Shown piece after piece: positions 57,606 to 64,000 of a stretch of DNA of 64,000 bases. The first letter of the stretch is position 1; every line of letters begins with the position of its first letter. The position numbers and the translations under genes were made by a program. The DNA is from Cinclus cinclus (Eukaryota > Chordata > Aves > Passeriformes > Cinclidae): assembly GCF_963662255.1 (NCBI RefSeq), contig NC_085067.1, forward strand, positions 3,562,428 through 3,626,427. Direction: 5' to 3'. The notes under the pieces are model-generated. The model was given only the letters and a program-made list of their open reading frames with translations, was not told where the DNA came from and ran no database searches.

Positions 57606-60558
57606 CTGTAGCAAGAAGGAAAAGATGTTTGACTACCCAGTTCCATCACCCATTTTCAGAGGCCCCTCCTGATGCTGATCACGTGCAGAGGACAAGGAGT
57701 CTGGGAACACATCAAGATCTTGGGAGGCTCAGAAAACATCCTGCCAGGTTGCCAACTCTGCCAGCTGAAGAGGAGCAGTGATGATGGGACCTGGTGCTGC
57801 TTCAGCATTAAAATCTTATAGAAACTAATCTTATGTACGTCTTATGTCCTTTTGGAAAAGTTACTGGACATAAAGGACAAGAGAAACAAGATCCCCTAGC
57901 AACCTTTTGAGTCAGGCTAAATTCAGTTTGTGAAAGCAATTCAAAGTCAGACCTACTGCTTAAACTAAAACTAACAACCCCAAACCAGCACTGTAGTTCA
58001 GCCCTACAATACAGCTCCAGATCTCTGCAGTCAGCACAAGCTCAGTGACAGCTCATTTATTCACTGCTCATTTATTCACTGACCTTTGTGCATCAGGATT
58101 GCTGCCAGGTTATTGAGCACCATGTGTTCCTCGGGGTGCTGCGTGTCCCTTGCCAGCTCTGCTGCCCTCCTGCTGTAGGTGTGCGCCTCCTCGTAGCGTC
58201 CCTGAGCATCCAGCACCGTGGCCAGGTCATTCATCAGCACCACACTCTGCACCAGGAGGGAAAAGGGGAGCTTGTGAAGCAGTCTGGGGCAGCAGAAGCA
58301 CCACATTAATTCCCTGTCACACCAGTTAAAGCAGTATTTCCAAGAGAAGCATTCAGTAAGTGTCCTGTATTTCTGTATTTGCATGCTCATCCTTCCTGGC
58401 AGGAAAACAGCCTCAGGTAGTGTTGGCCATGTGATGGCAGAGCTGCTCCAAGGCTGCCTCATTCCCTACAGATCAGCCTTTCCTTCCCTAAAGTCCAGCA
58501 ACTGCTGTACAAATCACCTGTGGATGAGTCTCTCCCTGAACATCATTTGATATTTGCAGAGCCTTCTCATACATTTTTTGTGCTGCTGGGAGCTCGTTGA
58601 TATTCAGCAGGTAGCGGGCATAGGAGTCCAGGCTCATCCCAAGCAGGAGCTGGGTATTGGCCTTTTCTTCAGCTGCAAAGAGAGAGAAGTGAAGTGATCA
58701 CTGCCATAGGATCCAGCATGAACCTCCATCCCACCACAGCAGGAAACTCAGGCAGTGTGGAGACAATGGATTGACTTGAAGATTGTACTTGGGCAACACA
58801 GAAACAACATCAAGGGAAATTCAGGAAAGATGAGAAGCCTTTGGCAGACAAGGCTGCCCACCTGATAAGACATCCTCAGGCAAGTCCTTCTGCTTGGCAA
58901 TCTTCTCCTCTAAGGTCAGGATGCAGAACTGGTAGCCAGCTACAGCTAATTTGTGCCTGCAAAGTGCAAAGCAAAGCTCCTTCTGTCCCTGAAGGATGCC
59001 TCATTAAAGAGCCTCTGCTTGGCCACCCCACCACCACTGCAAAGCTGAGATGAAAGCAGATGACACCTCTAGCTGGGAACTCACTGTTTCTGAGCAGCAT
59101 AGATACTGGCCAGCTTGAGGGACATCTCAAGGATGGCGTTGTCATCCTGTCAGGAGGACACACAACACAACACTTACTCTTCCTGTGCCTCCCCAGCAGA
59201 AACATTACTTTGTCAGAGAGTTTACACCTGAAAAATCCCCATCTTGTTGCCTCCAGTGCTGCCATCCATTACAGCATTGGCAATTTCCATTAAGAGGAAT
59301 TACAGGACAAGAAATAAGGTAAAGAGAAAGGCACCCCTGGGAGCCTGTCTCAGAACATACCTCCTTTGTGTCCCCTGCAAGCATATAGCTCATAGCTGCT
59401 TTGTAGAGCTTTTCTGCCTGAAACAAAAATTTTGAAGAGGATACTGAGGAATGATGACATTTAAAACAAAACAGAGCCAAACTAGGTAGGGGGACCTGGC
59501 TCAAGTTTGTTGCATTTACACTGCACCAGGACCAAAGGCTGACCAGAGCCCAGTGGTGCTGAACCTCTGGGTCCTTTCAGTTTCTCCTTGAGCGCTGCTG
59601 CAAGCAGCCAGGCCTTAACCCTGTCTGTGAGCTCAGGACTTTCTCAGATTCTCCTTGGAGCAGCCATCTCTGTGCTCAGCCTCAGCATTTCACACTGAAA
59701 AGTATTCCTTCCCTTGCACACCGTGCTGGAGCTCAGAATTGAACTGCGAGAGCATCCTTCTTAACCTGGTGTGCTCACACAGGTCCTGAGTCAGATCATT
59801 CTGCTTTGCACTGGGACATCTCTGCCGCACAGCTCCGAGACCGTGCGCAAGATATCAACCTCTACAAATTCAGAGGAAAAAAAGACAGAGTTACTCACAT
59901 TGTCCAGCTGTCCCTGCATGTAGGCCACGTTCCCCATCTGGAAGAGACGGACAGCGCTCAAGCTCCACCACAGCAATGCCAAGCCTCAGCCGCTGTTCCT
60001 TCTCCCTCCAGCCGTCCCCGCTTTGCCCCAAGGCGGGCCGCTCACCATGCTGTAGGTGTAGACGATGGCCTGCCTGTTGTCCTGCTGGTGCGCCCGGCGC
60101 AGGGCCTGGTGCAGGAGCTGCTCGGCCTCGGCCAGCTCCCCCTTCATGGTGCTGAGCTGCGAGGACAGCGGGCCCGGTCAGCGCCGGGCCGGGCCGGGCC
60201 CCGCCCGACCCGCCCGCCCCGCGCCTCACCTTGGCTCTCTTCAGCAGCAGGACGATGCCATCCTCGCCGTCCTCCTCGGCGTCCCGCGGGAACAGGGACA
60301 GCCCTGCGGGGACAGCGCGGTGGGTGCCCGGTGCCCGCTGCCGGCTGAGCGGTGCCCGCCGCCCCTCTCACCTCCCAGGAAAGCCAGCGCAGCGCCGGCC
60401 GGCCGCTCCCAGCGCGCCCGCGCCGGCCCCGCGGGGCCGCAGCCGCAGTCCCCGCGGTGTCCCCGGTGTCCCCATGTCCAGGCGGGCCGGGGCAGGGCGG
60501 GGCAGCGCCGGGGACACAGCCGGGACAGGGCCCGCGGCAGCGCCACTGCCGCCGCCAT
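57472..60558 (-). CDS. TTC19: Tetratricopeptide repeat protein 19, mitochondrial, complete coding region (10 exons)
   Basis: TTC19 is an inner-membrane-associated mitochondrial protein that keeps respiratory complex III working by helping clear N-terminal fragments of the Rieske subunit. Ten exons join in frame to 1,077 nt, 358 residues (human about 380). The N terminus is Arg/Pro/Ala rich without acidic residues (MAAAVALPRALSRLCPRRC), as in a mitochondrial presequence. TPR-type helices follow from about residue 82 (LLKRAKLSTMKGELAEAEQL) to the C terminus (QHIQEELAELAKRRKGSK). The ATG has G at -3 and G at +4. It lies head to head with ZSWIM7 and tail to tail with NCOR1. Family assignment comes from remembered human TTC19; residues 88-350 align closely, the leader hardly at all. 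Confidence 0.96.
58084..58246 (-). CDS. TTC19: TTC19 exon 9
   Basis: Residues 261-315: SVVLMNDLATVLDAQGRYEE, AHTYSRRAAELARDTQHPEE, HMVLNNLAAILMHK. Two TPR helix pairs. Donor AAAG|GTCAGT. Confidence 0.96.
58518..58672 (-). CDS. TTC19: TTC19 exon 8
   Basis: Residues 209-260: EEKANTQLLLGMSLDSYARY, then AAQKMYEKALQISNDVQGET and HPQ. A canonical TPR with the small residues of helix A. Phase 0 at the donor. Confidence 0.96.
58862..58956 (-). CDS. TTC19: TTC19 exon 7
   Basis: Residues 177-209: HKLAVAGYQFCILTLEEKIA, then KQKDLPEDVLS. Donor TCAG|GTGGGC. Confidence 0.95.
59085..59146 (-). CDS. TTC19: TTC19 exon 6
   Basis: Residues 157-177: DDNAILEMSLKLASIYAAQK plus CA of the next Gln. Confidence 0.95.
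59361..59417 (-). CDS. TTC19: TTC19 exon 5
   Basis: Residues 138-156: AEKLYKAAMSYMLAGDTKE, phase 0 to 0. Acceptor TTTTGTTTCAG, donor GAG|GTATGT. Confidence 0.95.
59418..59898 (-). other. TTC19: TTC19 intron 4
   Basis: This 0.48 kb intron has no recognised element. Confidence 0.8.
59899..59937 (-). CDS. TTC19: TTC19 exon 4 (39 nt)
   Basis: Residues 125-137: MGNVAYMQGQLDN, phase 0 to 0, so it could be skipped in frame. It matches human MANLAFIRGQLEN. Acceptor TCTCTTCCAG, donor AAT|GTGAGT. Confidence 0.95.
60046..60156 (-). CDS. TTC19: TTC19 exon 3
   Basis: Residues 88-124: LSTMKGELAEAEQLLHQALR, then RAHQQDNRQAIVYTYSM. First clear TPR. The intron between exons 3 and 2 is only 73 nt and very GC rich. 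Confidence 0.95.
60230..60303 (-). CDS. TTC19: TTC19 exon 2
   Basis: Residues 63-87: GLSLFPRDAEEDGEDGIVLL then LKRAK. The acidic stretch replaces the Glu/Ala-rich segment of human TTC19. The intron separating it from exon 1 is 68 nt. Confidence 0.93.
60372..60558 (-). CDS. TTC19: TTC19 exon 1, presequence exon
   Basis: Residues 1-62 plus one base. MAAAVALPRALSRLCPRRCP, an Arg/Pro/Gly-rich region, then ERPAGAALAFLG with a short hydrophobic stretch. Start ATG 60558-60556 in the YY1-like GATGGCGGC context. Donor GGAG|GTGAGA. Confidence 0.92.
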
Positions 60559-60660
60559 CCCGACCGGGCCCTTTAAGAGCGCGTGACGTCATCGCGGGCG
60601 CGGGGCGGTGCCGTGACGTCACTGCGGGAGCGGGGCCGGGGCCTCCTCCCGTCGGGAACA
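60559..60660. promoter_or_regulatory. Bidirectional TTC19/ZSWIM7 promoter with two CREs
   Basis: A GC-rich gap lies just upstream of the TTC19 ATG. It contains two perfect palindromic CREB/ATF sites, TGACGTCA, at 60584-60591 and 60614-60621. They sit in a 30-bp direct duplication: after each CRE come TCGCGGGCGCGGGGC and CTGCGGGAGCGGGGC. No TATA box is evident. Divergent transcription is inferred from gene orientation. Confidence 0.75.
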
Positions 60661-61323
60661 GCAGCGGGAGCGGCGCTGGGAGCGGGGCCTGCCCCTCTGC
60701 CCGCCCTGGAGAGCAGCGCCCGCAGCCACCTGTGCGTGCCGGGCGGCTCAGGACACGGAGCAGAGGAGAGGAAAGGGCTGGAGCGCCAGTGTGAGGGACA
60801 AAGATGGGGAAAGGGCTGGAGCAGCGCCCAGGAAAGGCTGAGGGAGGCGGGGCGGCAGACAGGGAACCTCAGCCGTGTGTGAATACCCACAGAGGGGTGA
60901 CGGGCTGCTCCGAGCTCCGCTCGTCCGGCAGTGGCACCGCAGGAACGGGCAGCAGCCGATGCCCGGGAAGTGCCACCTGAACGTGAGGAATTCTTCTGCC
61001 CTGGGCAGTGACCGGTCCCTTCCACTGGACCTGTGTTTGTGTGGGGGCATCTCAGACAGACCCGTGTGTTTGTGAGGAATCCTCTGTTCCCAGAACGTGC
61101 AAAAAAAACAACAACAACAACAACAACAAAAAAACAAACCAAAAAAAAAAAAAAAAACAAAAAAAAAAAACCAACATTTAAAAGTTGCTGAGAGTACCGA
61201 GAGTACCGTTCCTTGGCCTGGTTGCTGGGTTGGGATGGAGTGCCCTGGTAACCCCTCCCGATGCTCAGTATCCATCGTGACCCTAAAGATTTCCCACTGT
61301 CTCCTGTCCTGTCTCATTTCCAG
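60660..61323 (+). other. ZSWIM7: ZSWIM7 5' leader and first intron
   Basis: A non-coding first exon must lie in the GC-rich part after about 60640, but its donor cannot be fixed; AGT|GTGAGG at 60790 is one candidate. The region includes an A-rich (AAC)n tract at 61099-61171. It ends at the acceptor CTCATTTCCAG. Confidence 0.5.
61099..61171. repeat. A-rich / (AAC)n simple repeat
   Basis: An A8 run, six to seven AAC units, then long A runs broken by single C bases. It sits about 150 bases upstream of the ZSWIM7 start exon. It is a simple repeat or the relic of a poly(A) tail; no retroelement body is recognisable next to it. Confidence 0.85.
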
Positions 61324-61423
61324 GGATGATCCTGTGTCAGTGGGATGGACGGGAGTACCTTGCCAGCAGTGGTAGAAGAGCTCTTGAGAGAGATCAAAAA
61401 GGCTTTTCAGGAGACCTCACAGG
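61324..61423 (+). CDS. ZSWIM7: ZSWIM7 start-codon exon
   Basis: The start is ATG 61345 in a strong context (G at -3, G at +4), preceded by an in-frame TGA at 61327-61329. Residues 1-26 are MDGSTLPAVVEELLREIKKA then FQETSQ, matching human LPAVVEELLSEM. An out-of-frame ATG at 61326 precedes it if the 61323 acceptor is used. A second acceptor, GTGTCAG at 61340, would remove it. Donor CAGG|GTATGT, phase 1. Confidence 0.88.
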
Positions 61424-62981
61424 GTATGTGAAGGATACCAAGTTAAATTAAAAAATCACACCAGTTTGGACTTTTTTCTTCTTTTTTTTTTTTAATGTGA
61501 GAGGTAATGCTGCTTCTTAGAGCTCCTGGTACACGTGGTTACACTTGAGGGATGATAAATTAATGCCTCCGGGCAGGAATTCTGCTGTGCCCTCTGCGCT
61601 TCTGGTTCTACAGACTCACCAATCCCACAGCTGGAGTTAGGGAAATTTCCCAAAGCCGTGGTCTGAGTGACCGGCAGAGGGGGTGTGCTGGTGATCCCAG
61701 GGTGAGGAACAACTTCCCAGTGCTTCAGTGAAAGGAGCTCAAGCCAGCAGTGAAATCCTGGCCAATTCCAGCAGCTAGTTAAGAACAATTACCTTTGCTG
61801 GATCTGTGCTAAGAGAATATTAATGTTTGTGTTTATTGCACAGAATGGCTCTTCCCAAGGAAAGTGTCTGCTGAAGGAATATTTTTAAGTGCACAAAACC
61901 CAAACAAAATAAGAATTCAGATAAATCTGTCCTGAGCACTACGTGGGAGTGAGGAATGGGCAGAAAGTTCATGTCTAAACTGTCAGAGTGACCCCAGTGA
62001 CAGCTTTTTGGCACACTAGCACCTGTGGCTCCTGACAGGTTAGAGTACATCCAAAATTTACTTGTGACTTCTTTTAAAAGAGCTTTATACATCTTGTTGT
62101 AAATGAAACAAAAAATGAAGTTCACATATCTTTAAAGATGTCCTTAAAGCAGCGAGTGGTACTAAAGCACACATTGAGACAGAGCTGTGGAGACAAACTG
62201 ATTGATCCCTTCGCAGAATTAAATTCAAATAAAGCTGGAAAATTCAAACTAAGAGTGCAAGTCAGAGAGAGTATTTTGAGTTGTCGGAAAAGGATTTTCA
62301 AGTCAGAAATCCAGATCTTCCAGTGGGATGTGGAGACAGAGTACACTGAGTACAAGTATGTCCCCTGAGTGATCACAGAAAGATCAGAGTGGACAAGCAC
62401 AGCCTGAGCTGTCAGCTACAACAAACAGTTTGCTTGAGTGTAACTTTCCATTTTAACAAGAAGTTCTAATAAAGGAAGACACAATGTTTCAGTGGGCTGT
62501 ATGAAAAGCCATAAACCAGTGGCGCCCTGCAAGACTGCTGGAAAAGAGCAACATTTTTAAAGTTGTGATGCCAGAGTTCTCAGACTCATGCCAGGAGAGT
62601 TTCAGGGAAAATAATATATATATTTTTAACCAGCTTCTTAAAGTGACAGAGTAAGGTGCTGAGGCCTCCTGCCTTTTATTGTGTGCTTTTAGAAGTAGGA
62701 TGTCATAAAAGAAAGTACATTTGAGCTTCTGCATTTCTTTTTAAAATGAATCCCTGTGGTTGTGATTGCTGTACTTGATAAGTGCCTTAGCACTGCCATC
62801 ATGGATCATTTTACTGCTCCTTGTTGCTTTTTTTGGTGGCTAGAGAGGATGTTGAGAGCTCTGCAGTCCTGTGTGGCCTCTGGGGTTACCCTGGGGGGAC
62901 AGTGACCCCCTGTGATGTGAAATTCTGCAAAATCACATTTCCTTTTCTTTCTGTTGCAGTCCCTGATGACCTGCTGCTGGG
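61345..62981 (+). CDS. ZSWIM7: Zinc finger SWIM-type containing 7, 5' part only
   Basis: ZSWIM7 is the vertebrate Shu2-like protein. With SWSAP1 it forms a complex that supports RAD51 filaments in homologous recombination and meiosis. Only two coding exons (61345-61423 and 62960-62981) are in the window, giving MDGSTLPAVVEELLREIKKA, FQETSQ, VPDDLLLG. The SWIM zinc-binding motif (CxC...CxH) would be encoded beyond 64000. The call rests on the short match to remembered human ZSWIM7 and on its position next to TTC19, as in mammals. Confidence 0.87.
62960..62981 (+). CDS. ZSWIM7: ZSWIM7 22-nt microexon
   Basis: The acceptor TTTCTTTCTGTTGCAG and the donor GG|GTGAGT bracket 22 nt that complete Val27 and encode PDDLLL plus two bases of Gly. 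This matches human IPDEYLLS, which follows the N-terminal helix, and the phases join. The next expected residues (LKFLFGSS-like) are not found in the rest of the window. Confidence 0.75.
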
Positions 62982-64000
62982 GTGAGTGTCTTCTGCTTCA
63001 GTTCATGCCCCAGTGTCCTGCTGAAGGGCAATTGGTGGTCAGCTCTCATCATGGTTTTCCCGTGCTTGACCAAGTGCTGCTGAAACACAAAAATGTTGGT
63101 GGTTTTGGTGGTAGTACAAACGAAGGTTGTGAAGGGTTTTTTTTTTTTTCCAGAGATTCACAAAATTATCTCTGTATCACTGCATCTCATGTGATGACTT
63201 GCTCTAATTTAAACCCAGGATATTTAACCTGGGCTCTTGAGTCCAGCCTCAGTTCTGGAAGGAGTTTGCTGTGGGAGTGGATTGTGTTCCAGGGGGATTC
63301 ATCCCTCTGCCTTCCTGCCACTGTGAGCACCCTGAGCTCACTGCTGCTGTTTGAGTCATGGGCACCTGTGATAGAGAGGGAGAAGTGTCCTTATCATCAC
63401 CCTGCACAAGGGAATTGTTAACTTGGAGATTGAGAGTTTTCTTCTGTTTAGGGGCAGTCTCAGGTCAGCTTTGTCACCCTTGTGAATACTTGAGTCATTC
63501 CCAGCAGTGACCTAAGGGATCCAAGTTTCACAACTTCAGCCCTCACCAGTTGGTGTTGAAGGTGAAGAAAAGGCATTAACACAGTGAAAGAGACTTTCCA
63601 GATTCATCTTTAACCTTGTGCTCCTGCCTGCCAGGGGATGAGATCACTGGGAACCCTCCAGGCCTTAATGCCTTTGTGTTAAAGTTATCTGACACAACAC
63701 CTGTGGAAGGTGTGCTGACTCCCTCTCCTGGGACCACAACAGGCCTTTGGAAGGTGGGATTATTTGAAAGCTTTTGTTTCCTTCTCCTCAGAAAAGAAAA
63801 GAGGAGGGAAGAAATTCCCTTGTTAAGTTTAATAATGGTTGGGTGGTAACTCTTGGCAGCCAGATTTCCATCAATTCCCTGCATCCAGCAGCTCAGAAGT
63901 ATTCTTATTTAATTTCCCAATCTCTTCCAAATCTCCAAAGTCCTTGAATTTCACGGGGGCATTTCCTGCTGAACTGATGAAATTATATACGCAAGAAAAA
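62982..64000 (+). other. ZSWIM7: ZSWIM7 intron, window end
   Basis: A+T-moderate sequence with no further ZSWIM7 exon recognised. Open frames at 62954-63421 and 63576-63884 have no known counterpart. Confidence 0.6.

Noticed and set aside
60065..60794. Long plus-strand frames across TTC19 exons 1-3 and the promoter
   Set aside because: Antisense shadows of GC-rich TTC19 exons.
62138..62368. 76-codon frame (MSLKQRVVLKHTL...) in the ZSWIM7 intron
   Set aside because: Looks protein-like but matches nothing I know and has no splice support.

Overview
The window looks like avian nuclear DNA. The evidence is intron-rich vertebrate genes with GT-AG junctions, compact introns (NCOR1 takes about 55 kb here), a CR1 LINE 3' end in one intron, and CpG-rich promoters. 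Assignment to birds is inferred from the CR1 copy and the compactness; no species can be named from the sequence alone.

Three genes lie in the order NCOR1 (+), TTC19 (-), ZSWIM7 (+), the same neighbourhood as recalled for human chromosome 17p. Region 1-1250 is a CpG-island promoter with a probable non-coding first exon of NCOR1. A 13 kb first intron follows and holds a (CCCAT)27 microsatellite. NCOR1 coding sequence runs from the ATG at 13922 to the TGA at 53544 in 46 coding exons, which join in frame into a 2,535-residue model. Its 3' UTR probably ends near 56180. About 1.1 kb without a gene separates it from the 3' end of the convergent gene TTC19 (polyA signal near 57310, ten coding exons, ATG at 60558, 358 residues). 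TTC19 and ZSWIM7 are head to head over a short GC-rich promoter with two perfect palindromic CRE sites. Only the first two coding exons of ZSWIM7 are in the window, one of them a 22-nt microexon; the rest lies beyond 64000.

NCOR1 is the nuclear receptor corepressor scaffold that brings HDAC3, GPS2 and TBL1 to unliganded nuclear receptors and to BCL6. TTC19 is a mitochondrial complex III maintenance factor. ZSWIM7 is a SWIM-domain subunit of the Shu-type complex that assists RAD51 in recombination. The three are neighbours and share no evident pathway; TTC19 and ZSWIM7 probably share a promoter.

Most second-look items concern alternative splicing of NCOR1: an unlisted in-frame cassette exon candidate at 18612-18722, an internal donor that removes one receptor-interaction motif, a 171-nt cassette, and three tandem or alternative acceptors. 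Others are the duplicated CRE block and upstream ORFs in NCOR1 and ZSWIM7. I found no bacterial-type system, CRISPR array, tRNA or rRNA.
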